Shown piece by piece: positions 23,131 through 35,714 of a stretch of DNA of 64,000 nt (its first letter is position 1; every line of letters begins with the position of its first letter). A program made the position numbers and the translations under genes. The notes beneath the pieces were generated by a model. It did not search any database, was not told the origin of the DNA, and saw only the letters and a list, made by a program, of their open reading frames with translations. Origin of the DNA: Verticillium longisporum. Lineage: Eukaryota > Ascomycota > Sordariomycetes > Glomerellales > Plectosphaerellaceae. The DNA lies in the NCBI GenBank assembly GCA_019188255.1, contig JAETXT010000009.1, positions 2,976,001-3,040,000 on the forward strand. Direction: 5' to 3'.

Positions 23131-26100
23131 CTTCTTTTTCCAAGCTCTTGAGACCAATGTCATGGCCAAGAGCAGTATCCATCTGGGCTGAACACATCCC
23201 ATGTGGACTCGAGTGGATATGTACTTGTTCCTCTTTCTGGTCAAGGTAGCGATCGACCATCTAGTTGGCGCAGGTGGCCTGGTCGCTCATGAATCGAGTA
23301 TCGCCGACTGCGAATCTGCGATGCTGCTGATGCTGTCACTCACCCACAACATGAGCATTCCCTTTCCTTGTCGCAAACTCTCTCCTCTCACACCCTACAA
23401 TTTCAATCGATAACTGATGACAGGTCTTGCCGCAAGGGTTGGAGTTGTGGCAGTCGCCCATGGCAGGATCATGCGAAAACCGAATCCCTGCGCATCGCAT
23501 CCCGGGATGAGGCATTTCAACAGACCAGCAGCCGCTGCTCCCGTCTGTGCTTGTGTGCTTGATCAGTGATACTTGTTGGGGGGTAGCTCCAGGGGTGCAA
23601 TACAGGTACAAAGGCGGGCAAAGCCTCCCCCCTTGCCAGGTCCTTGCTATGGCCTTCGCCATAGGCTGGCTCCATTCATTACTTGTGGTCGCTGCTCGTT
23701 CGTCGCTACTCTTGCTGCTGCTGTTGCTGCTACTGCTAAAAGTCCTGTCGTTCTTTGCTCGATAGGGCCGGCGCCATCCAACCCCGTGTCGTTGTCAGAG
23801 ACAAGTGCGGCCTCCACGTCGTCGGAGCATTTTCCATTTGATCGTCGCCAGTGTGCGTCGCACGGCGAGCGCTGAAGCCTTTTCCGACCATTCTACATGA
23901 CAGACACGAGGGGTTCCATTGTGCGTCCTCGGGGGCGAGCTCACATCTGTGCTGTCCGCGATGATCCGGGGGGGCTTCGTTCAGACAATCAAATAACTGC
24001 TGGGATTCCATTGTTGAAAAGGCAGCAGGGCTGATTGTCATCCAAGCAAATCTTGTCGTCTGATGACACCCAGCTCACTCTAGGTTTCTGGTTTGGACCG
24101 ACCAGTCTGCGCCGTGTGCAGGGGATCGACAGAGCCAGAGTTGAAGGCCCGCCAGTGGCCTGTCTTATCCATAGTGAACCTCCACAGCAAGGATCACCCC
24201 GGCTCCGTCCCAATCGAGACCCTCCAGGGGGGGTGGGGGACGGTTCCGCGAACGTCTCTTCCGCCCATGTTTTGCTAGGTGACTCGGCCTGACAGGCAGA
24301 CAGACCCTGTACCGAACGACATTAGCCAAGCGGACTGTGCCCAATGCGACCGATGCTCTCGCCCAGTTGCTGCTTGCGCGCGGACAGGAGCTATACGTCG
24401 TCGAGTCAAGCGTAGATCTAGGATCAGGTTGGTAATATCAAGACCTGTTGCATGAGTTCCGAAAGGAAGCCACGGCACTGAGCGAAGATCATCAATGCAT
24501 CGCCGTCGCGGGGGAGGGGGAGGGGTGAGGGGTGCTAAGGAGGCTCGCGCACTTTTCGTCCCTTCTTTTCGAGCTGATCAGTCCCTCCACGCGTCGCACT
24601 CCCGGCCGGCTACAGTTAGACCCTGCTCGTTCGACGACCAGAAAGACTGTCTGAGTGAGATGCCACCCTTCTGAGGTCGAGATCCGGCGGCGCGCTTTGA
24701 TGCTCAATTTCTGACGGAGTGAAGATGAGAAAAAGCCAAGGCCTCGCCGCCAATGCTCCGAACCCCGCTGCATCTGCCGAGGGACTCGATAGGGGACTCT
24801 GACGAGGGAGCAGAGTGATGCAGTCGCAGGTCGACGAGCCAACAAGGCCACATCCCAACCCGTAAGGAATAGCACATGATCAAGACAGCAATAGGACCAC
24901 GGGCTCAGCCATCCATCGTGCTGGCTACCAAGTTGAAGCATCAAGCTGGCCCTGGCGTGCCGCCGCAGCTTCCTGCCACGGAACTGAGCATGGCGATGAA
25001 CGACTGATTGCGAGCGGCGGTACTTTCCTGGTCTTGCCGAAACACAGGCCGGGTCCAACCCTCCCGCACTGCGAAAAGCCACTAAGAAAGATGGACCATG
25101 CTGGCTAGTGGAACGGGCCTTCTGTTGAAGATTCGTCAGGAACAGTAGCCGCGACGAGGCTTGTGTCGGCCTTCAAGCCGGAGCCCGATACCGATACCCA
25201 CCTGACAACCATGAATCTAGAGCAAGGTAATGTCTCGGCCTTCCATTCTCACGGCCGCAAGGTCACATTCCTCCCTTCGTGTCCACCGTGCAGAGGGTGC
25301 GGAGGGGAGGTCTCTCCACCGGCTTCTTCAACAGGAGACGAGGGAAACCCACAATTGCCAGAAGCTGAGAACATGGAGAGGTCGACTTTGGTCCAACGAA
25401 ATGCTGAGAACCCATTCCTGACCTCTCATTGGATATTATTCGCGGGTCACAAGAGCGTTCTTCATCTCACCATTGGATAAAATTGCCAGATGACCTTGCT
25501 TGAAGGTGAGGCAAGGAATCGATCCCATCATGGGAAGTATATATGTGGCTAGCTTGGACCTGGTGACCCTGGAAGCTTGTCCTGATCAAAAGGCGCCATC
25601 CGCTGAGGAGGTGAGGGGGGTTCAAGACGTGACGAAGTACGGAAAATTATGGTGGATAGGCCTCGTCCACGGCGTCTTCATGTCGTTACGACCATGCTGA
25701 GCCATGACAGGGTTGCAGCTCGTCGCGCATGTATGCTCGCTGGCATTGGCAGTCGTTACTGATGAAGCCGTAGCCATTCGTCTTGTACGAGCACCTCAGG
25801 CACTTCTTCCAGCGCCAAACGTTTTCCCCCTGTTGGCCTCGTATGGAGAGCGCCGGATTGTTGATGATCATGGGTTTAGCGGCAACGACAACTGGCCCCT
25901 GGCGGCGGAGTACATGTAGAAGATCGAGAATGCCCACTGAGCACTTCATGACGGACTAAAGGGCTGGAGGACATAAGAAAAGTCCGGCATGATATGCGCA
26001 GTGGGATGAGATCGCTTCGATCGCTCCAGATCTTGTGACTGGTGTCGAGCATACCTTTGCCGCCATCGTTGGTTTGATAGATCCACTGACGATGCAGAAA

Positions 26101-26164
26101 TGGTCTCGGGAGAGCCATGACAGTATCGTATCCGAGCATTGCGATCGCTAGACCAAGAGCGACG

Positions 26165-26222
26165 AGCAGCAAGTAGCAAGCAGCAAGCAGCAAGCAGCAA
26201 GCAGCAAGCAGCAAGCAGCAAC
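26165..26222. repeat. AGCAAGC heptamer tandem array
   Basis: About eight copies of a 7-nt unit (AGCAAGC), nearly perfect apart from one AGTAGC variant. Confidence 0.85.
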
Positions 26223-28442
26223 AAGCGGGGCTCGGGCATCAATGGGTGAACCAACCAGTGCCAGATTGCACGTTGCCGAAAGGAGGGAGGACCAAGACCA
26301 AGTCGGTGTTTTGGTGGCTTTCGTCCGGTGAGTCGTGGCTTTCCTATGGCGTTCCCATGGTTGACCTTGACCAAGAAGCCTCTCGACCAAGAAGGCCCTA
26401 TACCTTGCAAAGACTGAAGACTTACACTTTGAGAAAGTTGGCTGGGATCAGGATAATATTCGCGAGGTCATCGTGAGGCTGGCCCGTGGCCCTTTCGTCA
26501 CAATCGAATGCATGAGAGGGCGCGATGTTCCCACGCCATCCCAACCTTCGATCCTTCTCTGCCTATTGAGGCGTCTCCACACACCCCAGAAAGGGACTGC
26601 AAGGACTTTGCAGCATCAGGGCACGGCTGCCCATGGTCCTCAGGCAGGTAAGGTACTTGTAGAACATGGAGGAGAAAACGCGAGAGGGCGCCTCCAAAGC
26701 GGCAGGGCAAGCAAGCCGTGGTGGTCCGTGTCCTCTTGCACCGGATCGCCTGCATCGCAGCCGTTTCTCCCGCGTGGTCTGTGTGTCTTTTGGCTCCTCG
26801 TTTTTCCGCTTCAACCACCTTCAACCACCCAGCTTGCCAGGATCCGGGGGGCATGCCTCCTCGTCGCTGGAGCGGCCGGGGGAACATCATTCGTAGCAGT
26901 TGATAACCCTCATCTCTCGAGGTGGTCTGTGAGGCGCAGAACAGGGCCAGGGTTAAGCCGCTTTCGAGCCTTGGTCCTCCTGCACCCCACCCACCGGTCG
27001 AAACAAGTGAGTGAGCGAGGAGCGCGCTGCATTTCCCGACCCTGACTTGAGCTTGCTGATCCCGACGAAGCAGGCCCTGGGGCTCCGACGCCGTGACCAG
27101 CGCCGTTCCCACCAAACGCCAGAGCAGGGCCAAGCTCCATCGTGAGCTGCATGGTGTTTGGCCAAAACCCGCTCACTATCGACTGCTTCGCCAGTCGAAG
27201 CGGCCGATGGGCTCCCAACCTCGCTCGAATGAGTTGCGATGAGATCACGGTTGGCACAGCCAGGAGTGAAGAGACAGGCGGAGAGCTGTAGCGACCCACC
27301 AGACACCCGATGACGGTGTGCCGCCCCCTCTTCAGCCCCCCCCTGGCGCAGGCCCTCGGCGGCAAGAGAAGTCTTCTGAAAGGTCGGTCTAAGAGGGCAT
27401 GCGTGAGAGGATCGAGCCAGCAACCGTCACTGGCTGGAAACTTTCCGACAAAAACTAGGCCCGTAGTGAGACTTCATCCGCTCAGTAACCAAGCCAGCCG
27501 GAGCCAGACAACAACAGAGTGTCCCGGGCTCTGTCCTGTTGGAAGGGTCAAAACACATGATTTCTCAGCCGCGAAAATGACACGTCCAGAGAAGATTGAG
27601 GCGGAGGTCGTGCAATGTCGTCAGGCGTTTGTTTTAAGCGCCCGTGTCTGGAATTTGCCGGCCTCACCCCCATCTCGCATGCGGCCGCGACGGCGGCCTC
27701 TGCATCACAGCTTGCATGCATCCCTACGCCGTTCGCTGGGACTCACAGCTCGTGAGGGTCGCATGATGAGAGTCCCTCGGTTATGCATGTTTGCCATGTC
27801 TTTTCGACCACAGCACGAGGAGAAATACCGTGACCTGAACATTGTGGCGTCTGAGGCGCATTCCGCACCACGCTTTTCGTTCGTTCAGTTCTCTGATCCG
27901 TATGCAGGGGACGAGTGCGTGATCCGCGAGCCGGGCTTTCAGGACAGGAACTGTATGCGACGCAAATTTGAGTCATGGTGGGAGACTATGGCGAATCCGC
28001 TTGTTTGTTCAATTCCCCCCAGATGCATGTTCTCACGTCATCTCTGGGTAAACGACATCTACTGTTCGATCGTGCTCTTTCGCGTCATCGAAGCTGCTTC
28101 GTCTGCTTGACGGACACAACTCCATCCGTACGCCAGTCCGTCTCGATCGCGAGAGTTGTCTTGGCGCTGTCCTCTCGTCAGCCGTCCCTCATAAGCTCAA
28201 AGGCGGCGCGGACAGACTGGTGTGGTTCCTGCCTGGACATTACCGCTGCGCCTCGAGACCCTCCCTTGCCCCTTCAACACGAACAGCCCCCGGGGCCTGC
28301 AGTCTTTGCTCAGGCTCACGTCCTCAACATGGAAGTAGCTTTGTGCTTCAGCTTGGAATAGCTGGCGATCCTCCGCTTTCTGAGGTGGTGAATTCCGGGT
28401 CGTACTATCACCACTGTCTTCCATGACATTTTGTGAAGTGTC

Positions 28443-30026
28443 TCAACGCTTAACAATCGTCACTAATCCACAACTGTGTCAGTGGAGGTGATCTGGGAGA
28501 AGTTGGTAACCGCGAAGGGAGAAGGGGACGAACCAATGTCCTCATCAGCTAGCTCGTGGGACAGACCAACACGCTGAGGTTGGTGCTTGCAGGATTTGCC
28601 ATACACGATAGCGTTTTTGAACTGCTCAACGATACTTCGGTGAATGGCGTTGCACTGGATATGTTCAGTCAGTATTGCTGGCACTAGAACAACCAAGTAC
28701 TCTGTCCCGAAGACCCCAAGGTGGTTCAACAACTTACGAAATCCTCGACAGTGCACCTGTTCGACCGAAGCACAACGGGCTGGCTGTAATCTGGCATCCT
28801 TCCTTTTGGCTTCGTGTAAACGCGCACAAGGTTCAGTTTGTCCCACCTAGAGCATTGGTGGTTAGCACAGTCTTTCGCGCTGCCACTTCTCCGTCTATCG
28901 ACCTCACACCCAGATTCGGACTAGAGAGTGATCACAGGCCAAGGGTGCAGCTCAACAAAGAAAGGGGGAGGGCTCACATGGCTTCCATCAGTTCGTCGAC
29001 ATTCCACCCGTGCTCTGAGCTGATCGGCACAGCGTTCGGGATACGGTACAGAAGGTCGAGCTCCTCGATACTGATGGCGTCGATCTTGTTGAGGACGTAG
29101 ACAACGGGGATGTAACTCCGGCTCTTGGCTTCTAGAATATCAATGACATCGTCGATGGTGGCGTCGCATCGGATAGAGATATCCGCAGAGTTGATCTTGT
29201 ACTCGTTCATGACAGCCTTCATCTCTTCGTGGGTGATGTTGTGCAGAGGCACCGTGTTTGTAATGTTGAGGCCGCCCTTCTCCTTCTTCTTGAATGTAAT
29301 GTTAGGAGGAGACTTGTTAATACGGATGCCGAAGCCCTCGAGTTCCGTCTCAATGACACGCTTGTCCGTCAGGGGCTTGTTGACGTCGAGGACGATGAAG
29401 ATGAGATGGCACGTCTTCGCCACTGCAATAACTTGACGACCACGTCCACGACCGTCCTTGGCACCCTCGATGATACCTGGTAAATCAATGATCTGTAGAG
29501 GAGCACCTATTTCAAAATCAGGAACACGTCCGTGCAAATCGAAAGGTCAGGCGCAAGCGGCAATCGCCGGCCGATATTCTATGCTCACCATTGTAGACGA
29601 CTTGGCCAGGCACCGAGGTTAATGTCGTGAACTCGTACGCCGCAGCCTCGGAATGCTGTCCTGTGAGCCGGCTCATCAAGGTACTCTTTCCCACGGAAGG
29701 GAAGCCGATGAATCCAACACTGGCAACACCCGTCCTGGCCACATCGAAGCCCGCGCCGCCGCCACCACCACCGGACGATGGCGTGAGCAGCTCTCGCTTG
29801 AGCTTCGCCAGTTTGGCCTTCAGCTGACCGAGGTGAAAGGAGGTCGCCTTGTTCTTCTGAGTCTTGGCCATCTACAGAATTCCATTAGTTGCTGATGGCG
29901 GTAGTGGGTCCTTGTCGAGAATAGACGTACTTCGGCCTCGATCTCCTTGATCTGTGTTGCGGATGGTCAGCCATTGCTCCAAGCAGCCCAGAGAAGCCTG
30001 CCTACCTTGTCCACCGTTGTCGACAT
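28443..30026 (-). CDS. rbg1: Translation-associated GTPase Rbg1/DRG1
   Basis: Seven minus-strand exons (30026-30006, 29951-29931, 29871-29589, 29506-28978, 28846-28738, 28654-28534, 28462-28443) join in frame to 367 residues, the length of human DRG1. The first two exons have seven codons each (MSTTVDK, IKEIEAE) and the last has 20 nt (VTIVKR). The G1 motif is [10 protein letters not shown]3 is [16 protein letters not shown] and G4 is NKID. The S5D2L-type insert lies between G3 and G4. A TGS domain forms the C-terminus ([10 protein letters not shown]...[18 protein letters not shown]). DRG1/Rbg1 binds translating ribosomes with its partner Tma46/DFRP1 and helps resolve stalled elongation. The micro-exon structure shows why the terminal coding parts are missed by simple frame scans. 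Confidence 0.95.
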
Positions 30027-30931
30027 ATTGGCGGTGTTCCCTGCTCCTCTGTTTCTGTGTGTCTCTTTTTCGATGTGGCGCTGCTCCCGATTGCAGTGTC
30101 GCGATGGCCGTGTCTCTGAAGTAGCTGCTGTTGCGGTCTGCGCGCGATGGGAGGATTTCAAGAAGTTTGGATCTTGGTGGGGTTAAAATTTGGCGGGGTT
30201 CGACTTTGCCGAAGTTTCATTGGTGCACCCTGTGATGTCACTGGTCTTTACCCACCCGTGGCCACACCGAGCCCTGGTTCGGTCAGCGAAAGGGGATGGC
30301 TCAGTTTCGGTGTCTGATTGTTCGTTCGCCCCCAAGAATCATGTAAGGCTCGCCTCAATATGTCACCGATCAAAATAATATGAGCACAATCCGTCGCGAA
30401 CATCTACGACAAGGCTTTCACTGCTGGAATCTGCGCTGGTAAACCAAGTTTGAAAGTGGCAATGATACAAATGGCATACTAGGACGTACGACGAAAGACA
30501 CATGCACATCAGTTTAATACAGTAAAAAAAGTGTGTTTCGTTGGCTACATAAATCAAGACAAACGCATTGCATGTCTGTCGCTTTGCCCAACTCCATGGA
30601 ACACTATGAAGTCGCTTCGTCGAATGGTACAACAGCCCGACAGGAGAGGATGGCAACACAACTGCCATTTCCGCTCCAGTAATAAGCCAGAGTGTCTTTC
30701 CGATGCTGCGAAGCCATACATATATTTGCAACACCATGAGCACCTGCCCACTGCCCAGTGCACAGCGTCCAAACGTTTCCGTGTCATTAAAGAAAAGCCT
30801 CTTGCAGGGAGAGGAGTGATGATTTCGAACCAAAGCTTGAGCTTCAGGGCTACTGCTGAGTGATCGTACTTCATTATCGTCAAGGTCAGAGCAGACGAGA
30901 TCAGTCATGTATATGATTTCGCACCCCTTGA
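30027..30931. other. Intergenic between the Hos4-like gene end and rbg1 start
   Basis: About 900 bases between two tandem minus-strand genes, holding the 3' region of the ankyrin gene and the promoter of rbg1. A 181-residue open frame at 30363-30908 has no recognisable features. Confidence 0.45.
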
Positions 30932-33900
30932 TCAGGCAGGGTTCGTTTCCTGATTGCCGTGGGTACCATTCACCAACTGCGATTGGCTGTCTGACTCCAA
31001 TGTGGTTGAAGAAACCACAGTTGGCCGCGCGGTGTGGTCATCGGGCACACTGTCGATATCGGTAGTTTGACTAATTGGCGAAGGGTGCACGCCATTAGGG
31101 ATGGAGGGAGAGGGACTCTTGCGAGCATTGACCAGGTGCCCTAGGCCCTGTGCAAAGCAGAGCTTCGCATAGTCAGGCTCTCCAGGGAAAACCTGTTGGA
31201 GCCCATTGCGTCTTGGAACACGCCTCTCGTGATCAGGAAACGGCACCTTGCTTGTGGCTGCGAGACCTGGAAGGTCTTCTGCAACCTTTTGTGCGTTGAC
31301 GTAATATGTGTTGCGGGGAGCGAACCCCATGAAGCGCTCGGATCCGGGGTCTTGTCTATATCTCCTTGGCGTTTGATAGGCACGCTCTTGTGCTTCATCT
31401 TCTGGGATTTCTCGATATTCGACACTGAGTCGAAAATCTTGAAGATGAGCGATGGTAGGGATGACACTAAGAAAGTCCGAGAGCTGCAGGTTTTGGTTAG
31501 CAAGTGACTCAGGGGAGACAACGGGTCAATGAACGTACCTTGACCAAGAACATGTCCATCTTGAAGAACTTGGCTTGCGCATCCCTGCGGAGTTCTCCCA
31601 GCACAGAAGAACCTACCACACTAGCATCCTGGCCTTCACCATAGTAGTTTGGCAGTTCAGCGCCGAGATCGCGATACTTGTGCGAAGTGAGGGCGTACTG
31701 ATCTGCTTCCAGTCTCCAGAAGGCCCTTCTGACGAGGTCGGGTTTTGCGAGGTCCGTGACGAGCAGGCGCTCCCATGAAGGGTCTAAAATTCACAATCAG
31801 ATCGATCCTTGGCATCAAGCTTTGAAATCAGGGAAACTTACACTTGCCTAGGCGGAGATCCTTCTCGCCTAGAATGAGGGCAACCTGGAAATTGAAAACC
31901 CACTGCGCTCTGCCCTCAGGAGTGCCCACGGCTTCAGGACGCACCGTGTCGTAACGAACACCCTGAATATGCTGGAACCTTGAAGCGATGTCCAATGTGC
32001 AGGGATCGGCACATTGATCCAGCCAGCGGAGGAGCGGAGGAAGTTCCAGAGCACGTCGTTTTCGTTCTTCGTCTTCGCGAGCTTGGCGTAGCGCTGCCTC
32101 ACGAGCTTCACGCTCGAGTCTGTCCCTGTCCTCACGCTCTCGTCGCTCTTGATCCTCGAGCGCTTTGCGGGCTTGCTCCTCTTTCTCGCGACGGGCTTGC
32201 TCTGCGGCCTCACGCGCAAGCTTTTCTTGACGGACGCGCTCTTCCTCTCGTTGCTTCTCTTCCTCTTCCTCCTTGCGCCTTCGCTTTTCGTCTTCGATGC
32301 GCTTGCGTTCCGCCTCATCACGGAGACGTTGCGCCTCGGCCTCTTCCCGTTGTTTCTTCTCCTCGGCCTCCTTGGCTTCAGCCTCCCGCTTCAGACGTTC
32401 TTCTTCAGCAAGAGCTTCGGCGATCCTCTTGTCCTCTTCAGCCTTGCGCAACTTCTCTTCCTCAGCCAGCCGTCTCTTCTCCTCTCTAGCTTTACGTCTC
32501 TTTTCTTCTTCCAGACGTTGGTTGACCTCCCTTTCCTCAACCAGGCACTGCTACTCAGCCCCACGCTCTCGGGCTTCACGCTCATCGCTCCGTTTCTTAT
32601 TGGCTTCCTTTTGCTGTTCTTCTTTTCGCCGTGCGTCCTTGGCTTCAACATCTGCGTCCCGTCGTCGTTTCTCATCATCCAGTTCCTTCGGCGCCTTCGG
32701 GGGAGGGGCGTCTCGCATATCGACATCGACATCCTCGGACTTGACATGGATGCTCGATTTGTCGCTGTCACTGTGCCTGGTATGGTCCTTGCGATGTGAA
32801 TCGGTGTCACTGTTTGGTTTCAGTGTTGTCCTTTGTCCATCACCATCGGTCTCCCGAAGCGAAGCTTTGGGTTTTGCGGAACCGTCTTGGGTCGAGCGAG
32901 ATCGTTCGTCAGCAGAATCGGCTGCTCTTTGACGCCGTTCCTTGCCTTCCGTGTCGAGTCGCCTTCTCTTAGCAGGACCCTCGGCGTTGTCCCTGTCAGA
33001 CTTGCTGGAGTGTGGTGGTGTGACACTTGAGCGGTGCCTCTTGGAAGGAGGCTCGCCGGACCCCGGCAACCTCTCGCGAGACTCGTCCCTCTTAAGAGCC
33101 TTGGTCCTGTCATGGTACTTCTCGGTGAGGAGCTCAGGCTTCGGCCTTTCGGCAGTCTCATCATGTTTCGGATCTCGAGGGCTCGCAGGATCCTTGACGG
33201 AGGATGTGGTCGACACCATACTGGCTCGGCGTTGCTTGTCTCGTTCACCACGGAGCTCGCCCTTTGAGACCAACTTCCTACGTGGCTTGACGGTCTCACC
33301 CTCTGACGATAAGGCCGCCATATCTGATTCGATCCTCTTCGGCTTCGAACCGAGCTTTTGTGATGTTGCAGGAGAGGCCTCACGGTCTGAAGCTGCGACG
33401 GCTGGCAAGCGTTCGTCTTTCTTGAGCTTTGCGGACCCGCGTTTGGGAGAAGTCTGCTCGTCTTGGTGGGTGAAGGAGTCTGATCGTCGCTTTTCCTTCG
33501 GGCTTGTAATGGCGCGACTGGGAACCGCCTTTTTCCTGGGTTCGCCGTCGCGTGTGGGGCTCGACAGGTTTCGCCGCTGGGGCACAGGCTCTTCCTTGAC
33601 CAGATTCCTTCCTGGTCGTTTCGAATCCTGACCACGTTTGCCAGGTGATTTCGTCTTGCCGTCGCGAGGGGATTTCTTATAAGCGTCGAAGGCGTTTTTT
33701 AAGATTTCCTCCTCCTCCTTCCAATTGGTGCCCTGTCGTTGTTGAGCAATCTGGTAGTAATACGAGCCGCGGTACTTGCGTGTCGGATCAAAGTTTGCCT
33801 GGCTTAAGAGAAGTTTGAGGACATCAATGTTCTCTTGGCCGATGGCAGCCAGCATTGGCGTTGCGAACTCGCTTGGGAGGCTCGAGACTGGGGCCGGATC

Positions 33901-35714
33901 AGGGTTTGCGCCACCAAGCGCCAACAGCAGCTCCATGACCACGCTGTGGCCACCACGTGCAGCCGCCACCATGGCCTCAGGGTCGTCATATCGCTCCTTG
34001 ACTTGAAGAACTCTCGTAACGGTCTCCTCGTCACCCTTGGCAGCTGCCGCCCTCAATGTCTTCTCGTCAAGGTTCACATAGAGATGGTGATTGCCAATCT
34101 TGGTGGCCCGCGAGTTGACAGGGCGGCGACTCGTGGGTGCTGGTGAACGACGGGGGCTGTCCGGTCCATGTGATAGTTGGTCTGGCTGGTCCGCGTGGTG
34201 GTGTTCTTCTGAAGTTCGTCGGAGGTCGCTGGATTTCTGCTTCGCTTCAACAAGCGCAGCTCGTATCTCTTCCGCGTTGTCCAGATCATCGCTAATCCTG
34301 TCTAAAGGCTCTTCTCCCTCCAGATTCGCCTTGCGCGGGTTCACGCCAGCCGCAAGAAGAAGCTTCACGACCTCAAGGTGTCCATTGTCAACAGCGTCGA
34401 GCAGAGGCGTATCTTTCACAGAGTTCATGCAGTTGACATCGCATCCGGCCTCGATTAGTAGCTTCACAATATCCTCGAAACCGTTGATGGATGCGCTTTG
34501 CAGCGGGGTGTTCCCGGCGTAATCGGCTACGTTGAGGTCGCCTGGTCGCTCCGCCAGTCTCTGCTTCGCGATATCATACTCGCCCTTGTTGCAGGCGCGA
34601 GCAAGAGCAGTTTGCCCATGCGCATCAACGTGCTTCTTGGACTGGGTCATTTTGGCGGGCGACATGTTGAGGTCTGCTGTCGCAGGCGTTGACAAGTTTC
34701 TCATCTTTGAGCTTCGCGGATGAGGGCTGCCGCTGGCCGAAGATTCGTCAGAGTGGTATTCAGTTGATCGAAGGGGAGGCGGGAGCCGCCTCTTCTTCTG
34801 ACTCAAGCCGTTTGAATGTTGAGAGGGAAGTTGCGATGAGATGCTCCTCCGATGAGTACGCGCTGGAGGAGAGACAGATCGGCACTGGCTGTCGTTCCGC
34901 CATCTCGAGGAAGCAGATTTCGGGTCTTTTTGCTGTCCCTTGACGCCTTCTTTGGGAGCAAGCCAGTCGGCGCGATCTCGATCTTCGATCCGTCGGCGAC
35001 GAGCAGCTTTACGCTCCTCTGGGTCTTCTTCTGATCCAACCCTGGACGCCTTGCGCTTGTGGGACACCAGCTGGTCGGAGGACTTGGCTCTGTCCTTCAT
35101 GGAAAGCTTGGGAGATCGTTTTCGCCGGTCGGCGTCAGACTCGGAATCGTGAGCGACAGGGCCTGTTCGTCTTCGGTGGTGAGGGGGCGAGGTGGGGGCA
35201 GAGCTGAGGCCGCTTGATCCTTCCTGACCTTTCAAAGGTTTATCGGGTCGAAGCGTGTCTTTGTCAACGCGGAGCCTCTTCTTGTGTTGTGTCAAGGCAG
35301 CCGCTGCGTCGCTGACAGGTGGCGGCCCGCCCTGCCCAGCGTCGCCGTCTCGACTCGACCCGTTGCCACTGCGCTTCCTGCCACGTTGTACCTCGGCATC
35401 GCTCCCGTCCTCGTGCTTTACCTTTCTCACCTTGGATGGCGAGTGACCATCCTTACCAGGCAGCACGATGGTCTCGGCATCTGAGTCACGGTCGCCTGAG
35501 GCGGCATCGTCGTCTGCATCCGCGGGGCGTGGGGGTTGAGAACCGGCTTGGAATCTCTCGTGGGTGACGGAGCGGGATTGGAGGGGCCGTCGGACGAGGA
35601 AAACTTCGAGGCCACCTTTACGCTCGCATTCTCGTCAGGCTGGGGCGTCGATCGTTGTTTGGGTGATGCGGCAGGCTTCGTCTTGTCGGACCCGACAGCA
35701 TCTTGCGCATCCAT
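30932..35714 (-). CDS. Hos4-like ankyrin protein, interrupted by TAG and frameshift
   Basis: A large minus-strand gene, start codon at 35714. The N-terminal stretch (PKQRSTPQPDENASV) and the acidic segment DSDAETIVLPGKDGHSPSK are in frames one base apart. One extra C in the C5 run at 35531-35535 would join them. The main frame then encodes basic disordered sequence, ankyrin repeats (about 34700-33800; GQTALARACNKGEYDIAKQRL, GNTPLQSASINGFEDIVKLL) and a Lys/Glu/Arg-rich region. It stops at TAG 32551-32553, yet the identical frame stays open through a coiled coil to 31842. Two more exons, 31783-31539 and 31483-30932, follow with good splice sites (58 and 55 nt introns). The full product would be about 1,500 residues. 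Hos4 is the ankyrin subunit of the Set3 histone deacetylase complex. The Hos4 label rests on ankyrin plus N-terminal similarity and is moderate. A 65 nt intron with a rare GAG acceptor (35621-35557) could also explain the 5' frame change. Confidence 0.65.
32551..32553 (-). other. In-frame TAG inside the Hos4-like coding frame
   Basis: The context on the minus strand is GCT GAG TAG CAG TGC CTG GTT GAG. The frame is open for 970 codons before it and about 235 codons after it in the same exon. No GT-AG pair removes it in phase. Confidence 0.85.

Larger units (their letters stand above)
21032..28442. other. 7.4 kb gene-free region upstream of the CENP-B-type gene
   Basis: I find no frame with recognisable protein features on either strand. 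The stretch includes CT/GA-rich DNA just upstream of the regulator (21700-21800), a 15-base G run, a CT tract at 23086-23130, a CTG-like run at 23708-23740 and a 7-mer AGCAAGC array at 26165-26222. Composition resembles the flanking genic DNA rather than AT-rich RIP-degraded DNA. It may hold long 5' leaders, distal regulatory elements or noncoding transcripts. Confidence 0.5.

Noticed and set aside
24300..24440. Cys-rich translation resembling part of a Zn(II)2Cys6 finger
   Set aside because: The spacing does not match the C-x2-C-x6-C pattern, a stop lies directly upstream, and no further domain follows.
27310..28110. 266-codon plus-strand open frame
   Set aside because: Its Arg/Ser/Pro-rich random composition and lack of recognisable motifs do not support a gene.
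32486..32645. An intron that would remove the TAG from the Hos4-like frame
   Set aside because: Candidate donors (GTTGAA, GTGGGG) are weak, branch points are missing, and the best pair (32564-32486, 79 nt) breaks the frame.
31980..32932. Two plus-strand open frames of about 216-219 codons, Ser- and Leu/Phe-rich
   Set aside because: They are antisense to the Lys/Glu/Arg coiled coil of the Hos4-like gene, and their composition is the expected complement.
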